41,523 bases of DNA from Bacteroidales bacterium (GCA_017559545.1 JAFYRK010000057.1:1-41523); one strand, 5' to 3'. Positions 1 to 9,666 are shown, counted from the stretch's first letter. A program made the numbers and translations. Notes: generated by a model not told the origin, from the letters alone.

Positions 1-138
1 CCCGTCACTGATGGGATACTACGAAAAGTATCATTGCAGATAAGGAACCGCCGTATGCGGACCCGCATGTACGGTGGTGTGAGAGGTCGGAAAACAAAAG
101 TAGGAGGAAAACCTACTTTTGTTTTCCTCCTACTCGAT
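1..138 (+). mobile_element. 3' end of a group II intron (domains V and VI)
   Basis: Seen: 45-79 folds as a domain V-like hairpin, with the arm CCGTATGCGG pairing to CCGCA-TACGG across a 2-nt bulge and a short ACCC-type loop. It is followed by GTGAGAGGTCGG and, at the end, CCTCCTACTCGAT, the usual 3' terminus of bacterial group II introns. The domain VI stem pairs GAGAGG with CCT-CTC and leaves A132 bulged, seven bases from a 3' end at T138, the position expected of the branch-point adenosine. A small perfect hairpin GATACT/AGTATC at 15-32 probably belongs to the end of domain IV. The reverse-transcriptase ORF and the 5' domains must lie to the left of the window. The intron reads in the same direction as the susC gene 64 bp downstream. 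Confidence 0.8.
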
Positions 139-164
139 TTTGGCAGATTTTTTGGGATGCCGAC

Positions 165-201
165 AACCAACGTCTGAAATGAAAATATTAAATCGTTGGT
201 T
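165..201 (+). promoter_or_regulatory. Leader hairpin touching the first susC start codon
   Basis: AACCAACG at 165-172 and CGTTGGTT at 194-201 form a perfect 8-bp inverted repeat with a 21-nt A/T-rich loop. The right arm ends at the base before the ATG at 202. If formed in the RNA it would limit access to the start. No TAnnTTTG promoter was found between the intron end and the gene, so transcription probably enters from upstream through the intron. Confidence 0.4.
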
Positions 202-3200
202 ATGATCAGGAAAATCGTAATTACGCTGGCCGCAACGATCGCTTTTGCAGCGGGAGCGGCAGCGCAGAACCTGACAGTTACAGGTTCGGTCACCGATCAG
301 GAGGGTTATCCTCTTGAAGGTGCGACAGTTCTAGTCAAAGGCACGACACGAGGAGTTACATCCGACTCGGATGGACGGTATGAGATCGTGGTTCCGGGAA
401 ATGCTGTGCTTGAGGCTTCGTTTCTAGGTTATGTTTCTCAAGATAAACCTGTCATGGGAGAACATACCGTCAATTTCATTCTTCAAGAGGATACGGAGTA
501 TCTGGATGATGTGATTGTCGTGGCATATGGTTTAATGTCCAAGTCCGATTTCACAGGATCTGCATCCCAGGTTTCCGGCGAAGCAATCGCGAATGCATCT
601 CGCGAGTCTATCGACAAGGGAATGATAGGCAAGGTGTCCGGAGTGCGTATCGCTTCGGATAATGGTGATCCGGGTTCGGCCGGAAATGTTCAGATAAGAG
701 GCGTTGGATCCATATCTGCGGATACAGCACCTCTGTACGTTATTGATGGTGTGGTCATGTCATCTTCGACTGCAAGTGATCTGCAGTTAGGTTACAAGAG
801 CATGGGTATCCTGAATACCATCAATCCGGAAGATATCGAGTCCATGACAGTTCTTAAGGATGCTGCGGCAGCCTCTCTCTATGGTTCTCGCGCTGCAAAC
901 GGAGTCATAATCATTACCACCAGGAAAGGCAAACAAGGAAAGACTTCTGTTTCATATAACGGTGAGGTCGGTGTCAGCAACAAGGCTAACAGAAGGGCCT
1001 TGCGTATGCTTGATGGTCCGCAGTTCCTTCAGTACTTGAAGGATGCTGGTGATAATGCTTATGCTATAAACCCGGCGTATTCATATGGATATACCGGAGA
1101 TGAGATTGCGTCAATGGCTGCAGACCCTAGCGGAAAGACCAGTACTGACTGGACAGATCAGGTGTTTACAAATGCCATTCTGACCAACCATCAGCTGAGC
1201 CTCACCGCAGGAAATGAGAAGACAAAGGTCTATGCCGGTCTGGGATACGACAAGACAGACGGAATCGTAGTCGGATCTTATTTCGAAAGATATTCGGGTA
1301 GGGTTAATGTTGATCACAAGGTTGCTCCATGGCTGAAGGTAGGTGTCCGTCAGATGATATCGTTCACAGGAACCAAAGGTCATAGTGACCAAAGCACACA
1401 GGAACAGGGAATGGGATATGCCACCCCAATCGGAGTGCTGACCCAGAGCGACCCTACAGCGAAACCGAAGAATCCAGACGGCAGCTGGAACGAATATGTC
1501 AGCTGGAGTGGTCAGACCGGTAATCCATATCTTGTCTTCGACAGTGATACTCAATACAACAAGACCCATACGATGCGTAGCCTGTCAAGTCTGGATCTTG
1601 TAGTGGATTTTACAGATTTCCTCAGTCTGACAAACACTTTCGGTTATGACTATATAGATAACAAGCAGTATCTTTGGTGGGCACCGTCTTCAATTGACGG
1701 CGCGGCTCTCAACGGCTTGAGCGCAACATATATCTTCCAGACTGCTGACCTGACAAATTCATCTGTACTGAAGTTCAACGATAGTTTCGGAGGTAACAAT
1801 ATTTCAGCACTGGCTGGATTCGAGGTGGCGGATCATAGGGTTTCCTATACTTATTCTGGCGCAAACAATTACCCGAACGATAAGCTTAATGCGCTTTCGG
1901 TGGGACAGATGTATGGCGTTGGAGGAGCTTCATACAGAGGATTCATGGCCTCTGTGCTGGCTAGTGTGAACTATGATTATGAGAACAGATATTATGGTTC
2001 GGCCTCATATCGCCGAGACGGTTCGTCACGACTTGGCCCGGACAGCAGATGGGCAGACTTCTGGTCTGTTTCTGCCGCTTGGAGACTTAGTAAGGAGCCG
2101 TTCATGGCTGGTGTCTCAAGGCTCTTCCATGATTTCAAGATAAAGGCATCATATGGAACCAACGGCAATCTGCCGGCGGAGTACTATGCCTACAAGGGTT
2201 TGTATTCTGCCAGCGGTGGATATGGAACAGGTTCCGGCATATTCTGGAGTAATCCTGAGAACAATGCGCTCGGCTGGGAGAAGTCGCGTAACTTCAATGT
2301 GGGGTTTGACTGGAATCTTTACCAACGCATAGACATAGCGTTGGAGTATTATAATAAATACACAAGTTCGCTGATCTTCAATATGCCTGCTTCGGCGGTT
2401 ACGGGCTTCAGCAGCTATACTTCAAACGTTGGTAACCTGACGAATGATGGTATAGAGTTCGAACTCAGTTCGTTGAACATCGGCCTGATGAATTTCACAT
2501 GGAATACGGACTTTAACTTCACATGGCAGAGATCTACAGTCGAGAGTCTGCCTAATGGCGGCAGCGACATAATCTATGGTGACGGAGGTATGTATATCCA
2601 TAGGGAAGGCGAACCGATATATTCGTTCTATCTTCCTGTCTGGAAGGGGGTTAATCCGGATAACGGACTAGGCGAGTTCTGGGTGGATCCTGAGGATCAT
2701 TCCAAGGGTGTGACCAATTATTACACAGAAGCCGGAAGTACGATAGTAGGCAAGGCTTTACCTGACTTCATCGGTGGAATCACCAATACGATGACTTTCA
2801 TGGATAACATGTTTGACCTTTCCTTCCTGATTTCATATCAGTTCGGAGGCTCGCTGTTCGATTATCCGGGATACTTTACCCATTCGGACGGATTTCGAGC
2901 TGCTTCGATGAACGCGGCTGATGATGCGGCAGACTACTGGACTCCTCAGAATACCGATGCCAGGTTCCCTAAGCCGATAATGAACAACCCTTACCGTTGG
3001 GATAGATTCTCAAGCAGACTGATAAAGTCTACTGATAACATAAGAATGAGGGAAATCACTGTAGGATTCAATGCTCCTGTGAAGAAGGTAGTCAGTGGAC
3101 TAAGGCTTTATTTCAGAGCAAATAATCCTTTCATGATCTGGTCTGCAACTCCGGATATAGACCCGGATGTGGCCATCAACGGTTATCGTACGGCTGATGT

Positions 3201-3246
3201 TCCTGTGACCAGGTCCTTTGTCTTCGGTGTGAATATTACATTATAA
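202..3246 (+). CDS. SusC/RagA-family TonB-dependent outer-membrane transporter (first pair)
   Basis: A 1014-residue outer-membrane transporter expected to import a ligand captured by its SusD partner, driven by TonB. An N-terminal signal peptide ends at about AAA-Q (residue 22). A carboxypeptidase-regulatory-like beta-sandwich follows (about 24-95; VTGSVTDQEGYPLEGATV), then a TonB-box-like segment (DDVIVVAYG), a plug domain with the SusC signature PLYVIDGVV and DAAAASLYGSRAANGVIIITT, and a long 22-strand-type barrel to the C-terminus. There is no N-terminal STN domain, so control by an anti-sigma partner is not indicated. The ATG at 202 is preferred over an in-frame TTG at 196 inside the leader hairpin. 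The SusD gene follows after 12 bp. The substrate is unknown. Codon use is less biased than in the second SusC, suggesting lower expression. Confidence 0.95.
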   Translation: MIRKIVITLAATIAFAAGAAAQNLTVTGSVTDQEGYPLEGATVLVKGTTRGVTSDSDGRYEIVVPGNAVLEASFLGYVSQDKPVMGEHTVNFILQEDTEYLDDVIVVAYGLMSKSDFTGSASQVSGEAIANASRESIDKGMIGKVSGVRIASDNGDPGSAGNVQIRGVGSISADTAPLYVIDGVVMSSSTASDLQLGYKSMGILNTINPEDIESMTVLKDAAAASLYGSRAANGVIIITTRKGKQGKTSVSYNGEVGVSNKANRRALRMLDGPQFLQYLKDAGDNAYAINPAYSYGYTGDEIASMAADPSGKTSTDWTDQVFTNAILTNHQLSLTAGNEKTKVYAGLGYDKTDGIVVGSYFERYSGRVNVDHKVAPWLKVGVRQMISFTGTKGHSDQSTQEQGMGYATPIGVLTQSDPTAKPKNPDGSWNEYVSWSGQTGNPYLVFDSDTQYNKTHTMRSLSSLDLVVDFTDFLSLTNTFGYDYIDNKQYLWWAPSSIDGAALNGLSATYIFQTADLTNSSVLKFNDSFGGNNISALAGFEVADHRVSYTYSGANNYPNDKLNALSVGQMYGVGGASYRGFMASVLASVNYDYENRYYGSASYRRDGSSRLGPDSRWADFWSVSAAWRLSKEPFMAGVSRLFHDFKIKASYGTNGNLPAEYYAYKGLYSASGGYGTGSGIFWSNPENNALGWEKSRNFNVGFDWNLYQRIDIALEYYNKYTSSLIFNMPASAVTGFSSYTSNVGNLTNDGIEFELSSLNIGLMNFTWNTDFNFTWQRSTVESLPNGGSDIIYGDGGMYIHREGEPIYSFYLPVWKGVNPDNGLGEFWVDPEDHSKGVTNYYTEAGSTIVGKALPDFIGGITNTMTFMDNMFDLSFLISYQFGGSLFDYPGYFTHSDGFRAASMNAADDAADYWTPQNTDARFPKPIMNNPYRWDRFSSRLIKSTDNIRMREITVGFNAPVKKVVSGLRLYFRANNPFMIWSATPDIDPDVAINGYRTADVPVTRSFVFGVNITL

Positions 3247-3258
3247 AACTGTTTGAAA

Positions 3259-4644
3259 ATGAAAAAGTTAATATATATCTTGCCGGTAGTGCTGATGACG
3301 GCAGCATGTGATGCCCTCAATCAGGATCCCTCGACTGCTGTGACCGTGGATACGGCAATCACAAGCGTCGATGACCTCGCAAACGCCGTGAATGGTGCAT
3401 ACTATGTCGCGACGTATGGCACCATGCTGACTGTGGCCTCCGAGATGGCCATCTATGCCGACCTGATAGGTCCGGATTCATATCAGCCTGCATCGTCGGG
3501 ACAGAATGCATCGCGTCTGGCCCAATTCTCCATGACGGCGAATGATACCTACAACGCTTATTACTATCTGTATGCTGCGATAGCAAGTATCAATAATGCC
3601 ATTGAAAAGGCGGCCTTGCTTGAAGATCAGGAAGATGCCGCTCCATACGTTGCGGAACTGTACGCGATGCGTGGACTCTTCCATTTCCACCTTGCGACTT
3701 TCTTTGCTCCGATCCCTACGTCAGGAAACACTAATCAGATGGGTATAGTCTTGTCTGACAAAGTCTTCAATATTGACTATATAGGTGAGAGAGCCGGTCT
3801 TGATGATACATATGATTTCATCATCAACGACTTTACAATGGCAATAGACAGCGGTCTGAACAAGGACAGGAATACAGGCCACATGAACTATTGGGCTGCT
3901 TTGGCTCTGCGGGCACGTGCTAATCTGTATGCCGGTAACTGGCAGGATGCACTTGATGATGCTGAGGAGCTGATCAATGAATCCCCATATCGGCTGTATA
4001 ATATTGAAAACTATATGAAATCATGGTCGCAGGAGGGTGCGGATGAGGTTGTGATGGAGTATCTTCAGACAGATACATACAATCCTCAGCGCTATGCTCC
4101 CGGATATTATGCTTCTCCGAAAGGATATTCCGAATACGGCGTTTCTCCGCAATTCTATGCGTGGATGCAGGAGAACCCTTCAGATGTAAGAAGCCAGGCT
4201 GTTGTTGATTATAGCGTTGCACCGTCTGGGGATCCGGATTATAATACCGGCTACTATCCTCTGAAATATCCTGGCAATGCCGGAGCTTCGGTGCCGGCCT
4301 ATACGACAAACGTCAAGGTTTTCCGTCTTTCTGAAGCCGTCCTGATTGCGGCCGAGGCGGCATATAAGACCGGGGCAGATGCTGCCGTTTATCTTAATAT
4401 GCTGCGTAAGAACAGGATACAGGGATATGTCGATGTTACATCTGTGACCATGAATGATATCATGGATGAACGAAGGAAGGAACTGTTCGGCGAGGGACAG
4501 ATTGCTTTTGACTATTGGAGGAACGGTATGACTGTCGTCAGAGATGGATTTTCTGTCGGTCCGCAGGACGGAAAGACTGTTCTTCAAATTCCTAAGGAGG
4601 AGATAGATTTGGCAAAAGGGGCGCTTAAGCAGAATCCTTTGTAG
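3259..4644 (+). CDS. SusD/RagB-family surface lipoprotein (first pair)
   Basis: A 461-residue SusD-like ligand-binding lipoprotein, the lid partner of the SusC just upstream. The lipobox MTAAC places the lipidated cysteine at residue 17. The middle has the helical TPR-like pattern of the family (MRGLFHFHLATFFAPIPT; ALRARANLYAGNWQDALDDAEELI). The C-terminal part has the familiar RLSEAVLIAAEAAYKTG and DERRKELFGEGQIAFDYWR segments. Start: the ATG at 3259, rather than an in-frame TTG six bases earlier, gives a normal signal peptide. It is somewhat short for the family (commonly 480-600 aa) but appears complete. It is co-transcribed with the first susC. What it binds cannot be read from the sequence. 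Confidence 0.92.
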   Translation: MKKLIYILPVVLMTAACDALNQDPSTAVTVDTAITSVDDLANAVNGAYYVATYGTMLTVASEMAIYADLIGPDSYQPASSGQNASRLAQFSMTANDTYNAYYYLYAAIASINNAIEKAALLEDQEDAAPYVAELYAMRGLFHFHLATFFAPIPTSGNTNQMGIVLSDKVFNIDYIGERAGLDDTYDFIINDFTMAIDSGLNKDRNTGHMNYWAALALRARANLYAGNWQDALDDAEELINESPYRLYNIENYMKSWSQEGADEVVMEYLQTDTYNPQRYAPGYYASPKGYSEYGVSPQFYAWMQENPSDVRSQAVVDYSVAPSGDPDYNTGYYPLKYPGNAGASVPAYTTNVKVFRLSEAVLIAAEAAYKTGADAAVYLNMLRKNRIQGYVDVTSVTMNDIMDERRKELFGEGQIAFDYWRNGMTVVRDGFSVGPQDGKTVLQIPKEEIDLAKGALKQNPL

Positions 4645-4671
4645 AAATTATCCTATTTTTGTTATAGAATG

Positions 4672-4702
4672 TGTGGAATCTTGCAATAAAAATGTATATT
4701 TG
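4672..4702 (+). promoter_or_regulatory. Bacteroidetes-type promoter for the second susC operon
   Basis: A perfect -7 box TATATTTG lies at 4695-4702, with TGTG (one mismatch from TTTG) at 4672-4675, a 19-bp spacing. It sits about 50 bp before the second susC. Another TAnnTTTG match, TATTTTTG at 4654-4661, has no suitably spaced -33 box. This supports the second SusC/SusD pair being a separate transcription unit from the first. Confidence 0.6.
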
Positions 4703-4752
4703 TTAGTTGATCCGAAAATTAACAATTACTAACATATTGACATTCTACATTC

Positions 4753-7700
4753 ATGACAAAGCTAAGGTGTTTTCTTACAGTCCTGCTGATGATGGTCGGT
4801 GTTCTTGCAAGTGCGCAGAACATCACCGTAACAGGTACTGTAAAGGACTCTTCCACAGGTGAGTCTGTCCCTTTCGCAGCTATCCAGCTTAAGGGTACCA
4901 TGACCGGCGGCATGACAGATGCCGACGGTCTCTATTCCATTACTGTCCCGGCTGACGGTGTCCTGATCTTTTCGTCGGTAGGATATAAGGAAGTTGAGGT
5001 GCAGGTTGCATCAAAGGCTGTCCATGATGTCCTCCTTCCGCCAGACTCAGAGATGCTCGAAGAGACTATCGTTGTAGCGTTCGGTACAGCTACCAAAGAG
5101 TCATTTACCGGTTCGGCTACAGTGGTCAAGTCAGAAGATCTCCAGAAAACTCAATCTTCGGACGTAACACGTGCGTTGGAGGGTATGGTTGCCGGAGTGC
5201 AGATGACAACATCTTCGGGAGCTCTTGGAAGTTCTCCGTCCATCATGATCCGAGGAGTCAGCTCCATCAATGCGGGTACAGCGCCTCTCTATGTGGTTGA
5301 CGGTGTGCCGTACAACGGAGATATGAACAACCTCAACTCTGCCGATATCGAGTCAATGACCGTCCTTAAGGATGCTGCATCAAATGCGCTTTACGGAGCA
5401 CGTGGTGCCAATGGTGTGATCATGATCACTACAAAGAAGGCAAAACTTGGTGAGGCAAAGATTTCGGTTGATGCTAAGTGGGGACTCAACACCAAGGCGC
5501 TTAAGAGTTATGATTATATCACAGATCCAGGTCAGTACTATGAGACTCATTACAATGCCCTCTATAACTATTACCGTATAGAGAAGGGAATGACAAATGA
5601 GGAGGCCAATGTGTTGGCGGCCAAGAATGTGACAGGAGTTGCGTCAGACGGAGGTCTCGGCTATCTCACATTCACCGTGCCGGAAGGTCAGAGACTCATC
5701 GGAAGCAACGGTAAACTTAATCCGTATGCGACTCCAGGACGTCTTGTGAACTATATGGGCGAGCAGTTCTGGCTTCAGCCTGATGACTGGATGGACGCTA
5801 CTTACAAGACTTCGCTCAGACAGGAATATAACGTCAATGTGGCCGGTACCACAGGAAACGCCCAGATATTCGCTTCTTTCGGATACCTTAACAACCAGGC
5901 TATCGTTGACGGTTCCGATATGCGTCGTTATACAGCGCGTATCAGGACTGACTACCAGGCGAAGGAGTGGTTGAAGATCGGTATGAACATGGGTTACACC
6001 AACTTCAATTGGAACAACGGTAACTCTGATGAGGGCTCTGCAGGTTCGGTCGGAAACATCTTCGGATTCGCGACAATGGTTGCTCCTATCTATCCTGTCT
6101 ATCTCAGAAATGCCGACAAGAGCATCAAGTATGACCAGTACGGTAACAAGAGATATGACTTCGGTGACGGAAGCAACGCCGGTCTGTCGCGTCCTATCTC
6201 CGGTAATGCCAATGCTCTCCAGACAGTGACTCTTGACACCAACAACAGCGAGGGTAACGCCATCAACGGTACAGGATACCTGGAGGTTGACTTCCTCAAG
6301 GACTTCAAGTTTACATTCAACGCCGGAGTCGGAGTGGACGAGACACGAAGCACAAGCATCAACAATATGTACTACGGTCAGTTTGCTGCCAACGGTGGTA
6401 TCATCTCAAAGTCTCATGGACGTTCGTTCTATCTGAACCTCCAGCAGCTCCTGAACTGGGACAAAACCTTTGCCGGAGTACATCATGTGACTGTGCTCCT
6501 TGGACATGAGTGGTATAAGTCTACAGGCGTAAGCCTCGGTGCTTCAAAGAGCAAGCTTTTCTCTCTTGCCAATACCGAGCTCGGTGGAGCGGTAATTGAC
6601 GGCCAAGCAGCATCTTCAGGACGTTCTGATTATAACAACGAGGGATATTTCTTCAGAGCGCAGTACGATTACATGAACAAGATATTCGCCAGCGCATCAT
6701 TCCGTCGTGACGCATCATCACGCTTCCATCCGGACCATCGCTGGGGTAACTTCTGGTCACTCGGTGGAGGTTGGTTGGTCAACCAGGAGTCGTGGTTCAA
6801 TCTCCGCTGGGTAGATATGCTCAAGATCAAGGCTTCTATCGGATCTCAGGGTAACGACAACATCGCAGACTACCTCTACACTGATATGTACTCGATCACT
6901 AACAGTGATGGTGAGATCGGTGTCAAGAGAGGTTCTATCGGTAACCCGGACATCACTTGGGAAACCAATACCAACTTCAACGCCGGTTTTGACTTTGACC
7001 TCTTCCGTGGAAGACTCTCAGGAACATTGGAGTACTTCTACCGTCTGACTTCGGATATGCTCTATTTCGTGTCTATCCCAATCTCTTACGGTTTCAGCGG
7101 ATATTATGACAATATCGGTGACATGAGGAACCAGGGTATCGAGTTCGCAGTCAACGGAACAATCATGGATAGAAAGAATTTCCGTTGGGATGCTTACATG
7201 AACTTTACACATTACACAAATAAGGTCATCATGCTTCCAGATCAGCACAAGAGCCGTGAGATCGACGGATATCTTGGATACGCATCAGGTAACAAGTTTG
7301 TCGCAGAAGGCCTTCCTCTCAACACCTTCCTCATGCCTAAGTATGCGGGTGTAGACAAGACAAACGGTCTCCCTATGTGGTATAAGGATATCCTTGACGC
7401 TAACGGACAGGTGGTAGGAACAACAATGACATCTGAATATTCAGAGGCAACAGAATATCTCTGTGACGATCCTACTCCGAAGCTTTACGGAGGATTCGGA
7501 ACATCGTTCAGCTTCTATAACTTTGATATTTCAGCTGCGTTCACATATTCTCTTGGCGGTCTTACATACGACTCGGGATATGCAAGCTACATGTCTCCTC
7601 CAGGCGGTTCAGTCGGATCTAATATCCATAAGGACGCCCTCAAGGCATGGTCTCCTGAAAACAGGAACTCTGACATTCCGAGATTTGTTTATCAGGATCA

Positions 7701-7965
7701 GAACATCAACGCTTCTTCAGACCGCTTCCTTGTGCCTGCAAGTTATCTTAACTTCCAGAATGCACAGATCGGATATACAATCCCTTCACATGTTACCAGC
7801 CGTATGAAGATTGACAGGATCAGAGTATATGTGGCATGTGACAATATCTGGTATACCTCATACAGGCAGGGTCTCGATCCTCGAGGCAGTTTCTCTGGAG
7901 GAACCAACTATGCAAGCAACTCGCCGGTAAGAACCATTACAGGCGGAATCAACCTTACATTCTAA
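4753..7965 (+). CDS. SusC/RagA-family TonB-dependent outer-membrane transporter (second pair)
   Basis: A 1070-residue SusC-type transporter. The signal peptide (MTKLRCFLTVLLMMVGVLA) is cleaved near ASA-Q, giving the mature start QNITVTGTV. Then come the carboxypeptidase-regulatory-like domain (about 24-100), a TonB-box-like segment (EETIVVAFGT), the plug with IMIRGVSSINAGTAPLYVVD and LYGARGANGVIMITT, and the barrel. It shares architecture with the first SusC but differs clearly in sequence, so it is not a recent duplicate. Codon choice is strongly biased (CTC and CTT for Leu, ATC for Ile), as in a highly expressed gene. It heads an operon with a SusD, a large lipoprotein, a subtilase and a lipocalin-like lipoprotein. 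By analogy with RagAB of Porphyromonas gingivalis, which imports peptides, this context suggests peptide uptake, but that is an inference. Confidence 0.95.
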   Translation: MTKLRCFLTVLLMMVGVLASAQNITVTGTVKDSSTGESVPFAAIQLKGTMTGGMTDADGLYSITVPADGVLIFSSVGYKEVEVQVASKAVHDVLLPPDSEMLEETIVVAFGTATKESFTGSATVVKSEDLQKTQSSDVTRALEGMVAGVQMTTSSGALGSSPSIMIRGVSSINAGTAPLYVVDGVPYNGDMNNLNSADIESMTVLKDAASNALYGARGANGVIMITTKKAKLGEAKISVDAKWGLNTKALKSYDYITDPGQYYETHYNALYNYYRIEKGMTNEEANVLAAKNVTGVASDGGLGYLTFTVPEGQRLIGSNGKLNPYATPGRLVNYMGEQFWLQPDDWMDATYKTSLRQEYNVNVAGTTGNAQIFASFGYLNNQAIVDGSDMRRYTARIRTDYQAKEWLKIGMNMGYTNFNWNNGNSDEGSAGSVGNIFGFATMVAPIYPVYLRNADKSIKYDQYGNKRYDFGDGSNAGLSRPISGNANALQTVTLDTNNSEGNAINGTGYLEVDFLKDFKFTFNAGVGVDETRSTSINNMYYGQFAANGGIISKSHGRSFYLNLQQLLNWDKTFAGVHHVTVLLGHEWYKSTGVSLGASKSKLFSLANTELGGAVIDGQAASSGRSDYNNEGYFFRAQYDYMNKIFASASFRRDASSRFHPDHRWGNFWSLGGGWLVNQESWFNLRWVDMLKIKASIGSQGNDNIADYLYTDMYSITNSDGEIGVKRGSIGNPDITWETNTNFNAGFDFDLFRGRLSGTLEYFYRLTSDMLYFVSIPISYGFSGYYDNIGDMRNQGIEFAVNGTIMDRKNFRWDAYMNFTHYTNKVIMLPDQHKSREIDGYLGYASGNKFVAEGLPLNTFLMPKYAGVDKTNGLPMWYKDILDANGQVVGTTMTSEYSEATEYLCDDPTPKLYGGFGTSFSFYNFDISAAFTYSLGGLTYDSGYASYMSPPGGSVGSNIHKDALKAWSPENRNSDIPRFVYQDQNINASSDRFLVPASYLNFQNAQIGYTIPSHVTSRMKIDRIRVYVACDNIWYTSYRQGLDPRGSFSGGTNYASNSPVRTITGGINLTF

Positions 7966-7983
7966 TCAGAGGAGACAAAAGAT

Positions 7984-9666
7984 ATGAAGAATACATTACT
8001 TAAGGTTTCTGCAATTCTTGCTGCTGCCGTGTTCATGGCTTCCTGCATACAGGAGACTGTTCCTGTAGGCGGTTCTGTGACACAGGATCAGGTGTCGGCA
8101 TCTGATTTTGCTCTGATGTCGATGATCAACGCCATGCCTGCCAGCATGTCAACTTCCGGAACAGGAGGATATGCCGGTTCATATGGTGACCATACAGACT
8201 TCGGTATCCCTGGCATCCACCTCCGTCTGGAGCATATGCTTGAGGATATCGCGACTATGGCTGACAACCCTTACTACAACCGTTTCTACGCATACGACCT
8301 GAATCAGGCACAGGGACACCAGTATACATATTGCGCCTATTTCTGGGACATGTACTACACCTGGATCCGTTTGGCTAACGATGTGATTGCATCTATGGTT
8401 CCTGCAATCGAGGACGGTGCTGACGAGGAGACATTGGTGGAACTCAAGCATAATCTCGGTCAGGCATATGCTTACAGAGCATGGTGCTACCTTGATCTTG
8501 CGCGTCTCTACGAGCCAAAGGAGAATGCAGAGGTTCCGATTCCTGCAGACGTCTATGAACTTACAGTTCCTATCGTAGACGAGAAAACCACTATCGACGA
8601 CTGTAAGAAAAATCCACGTGCAACCCGTTCGGAAATCTATCAGTTTATTCTTGACGACCTCAAGAGAGCTGAGGAGAACCTCAATCCGGCAATCACAACT
8701 TTCTCTCAGCCTACAGTCATGATGGTGTACGGCCTTTATGCACGTACATATCTCGAGCTCGGTTATGAAAGGACCGGACTTAAAAAGGAAATGTTTAAGA
8801 AGGCAGCCGAGTATGCCCGCATGGTAATTGACCAAAGTGGAAAGACACCTCTTACCAAAGAGCAGTGGATAAATCCTAGCACAGGATTCAACAGCGCTTC
8901 ATCAAACAATGCATGGGTATGGGGACTCGCGCTTTCTGCTGAAAACCTCAACAACCTGCTTACTTTCACTTCTCATATCTCATCTGAGGCATCATGGGGT
9001 TATGCGGCTTATGCTCAGTTCGGAGCAAGCCAGATCCTCTATGACGCTATTCCAGAGACAGATTTCAGAAAGCTGTCATGGCTCGGACCTAAAAAGGAAG
9101 AGTGGACAAGCGGCAAATATCGTTTTGCAGGTTCGGAGGCAGACATGCAGGCATTCCTTGATGGACGTGGCCGTCCCGCTGCGAAGCCATACACATCGCT
9201 CAAGTTCAGACCTGCACAGGGTGAGTGCAACGATTTCAATGTCGGAAATGCTATCGATTATTGCCTCATGCGAATCGAAGAGATGCATTTTATCGAGATT
9301 GAAGCAGAATACCATCTTGACCCTTCAAAGGGTGTGAACATGCTTCGCGACTTTATGCAAGATTATCGTGATGCTTCTTACAACCGTATTCAGGTAGGTG
9401 CTGATCTCAACACCTTCAAGAAGGAGCTTCTTCTTCAGAAGAGAATTGAATTCTGGGGTGAGGGCATCCTGTTGTTCGACTACAAGCGTCTTGACCAGCC
9501 TATCGACAGGTCGGCGTCTAACCATGCTGTTGTATTCAAGCGCAAGACTCAGCGTAGGTCGCCTCAGTGGAACATTGTGATCACACGTGCTGAGTTCCAG
9601 TCAAACACAGCGATCAACGAGAGTCTCAACAATCCTGATCCGTCAGACAAGATAGAAATCCTATAA
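7984..9666 (+). CDS. SusD/RagB-family surface lipoprotein (second pair)
   Basis: A 560-residue SusD-like lipoprotein partnering the SusC 18 bp upstream; GAGGAGAC before the ATG is one of the better ribosome-binding sites in the window. The lipobox is FMASC with Cys21. The sequence after the cysteine (IQETV) carries one acidic residue, weakly like the Bacteroidetes lipoprotein export signal. Family features: AYAYRAWCYLDLARLYEPK and VMMVYGLYARTYLELGYE (TPR-like helices), and the C-terminal MRIEEMHFIEIEAEYHLD and LLLQKRIEFWGEGILLFDYKR. Codon bias matches the preceding susC. The ligand is unknown. Its operon with a surface-predicted protease points to peptide rather than glycan binding. Confidence 0.93.
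   Translation: MKNTLLKVSAILAAAVFMASCIQETVPVGGSVTQDQVSASDFALMSMINAMPASMSTSGTGGYAGSYGDHTDFGIPGIHLRLEHMLEDIATMADNPYYNRFYAYDLNQAQGHQYTYCAYFWDMYYTWIRLANDVIASMVPAIEDGADEETLVELKHNLGQAYAYRAWCYLDLARLYEPKENAEVPIPADVYELTVPIVDEKTTIDDCKKNPRATRSEIYQFILDDLKRAEENLNPAITTFSQPTVMMVYGLYARTYLELGYERTGLKKEMFKKAAEYARMVIDQSGKTPLTKEQWINPSTGFNSASSNNAWVWGLALSAENLNNLLTFTSHISSEASWGYAAYAQFGASQILYDAIPETDFRKLSWLGPKKEEWTSGKYRFAGSEADMQAFLDGRGRPAAKPYTSLKFRPAQGECNDFNVGNAIDYCLMRIEEMHFIEIEAEYHLDPSKGVNMLRDFMQDYRDASYNRIQVGADLNTFKKELLLQKRIEFWGEGILLFDYKRLDQPIDRSASNHAVVFKRKTQRRSPQWNIVITRAEFQSNTAINESLNNPDPSDKIEIL

Noticed and set aside
4654-4661. TATTTTTG as an extra promoter for the second susC operon
   Set aside because: The -33 region lacks TTTG at a usable distance, and the better spaced TATATTTG at 4695 explains the operon.
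202-7965. SusC genes as sigma/anti-sigma controlled transducers
   Set aside because: Neither SusC has the N-terminal STN signalling extension, and no ECF sigma or anti-sigma gene is in view.
8179-8835. 218-aa open frame antisense to susD
   Set aside because: It lies wholly inside the well-supported second SusD gene, is rich in Cys, His and Val in a way typical of antisense reading, and has no promoter or domain.
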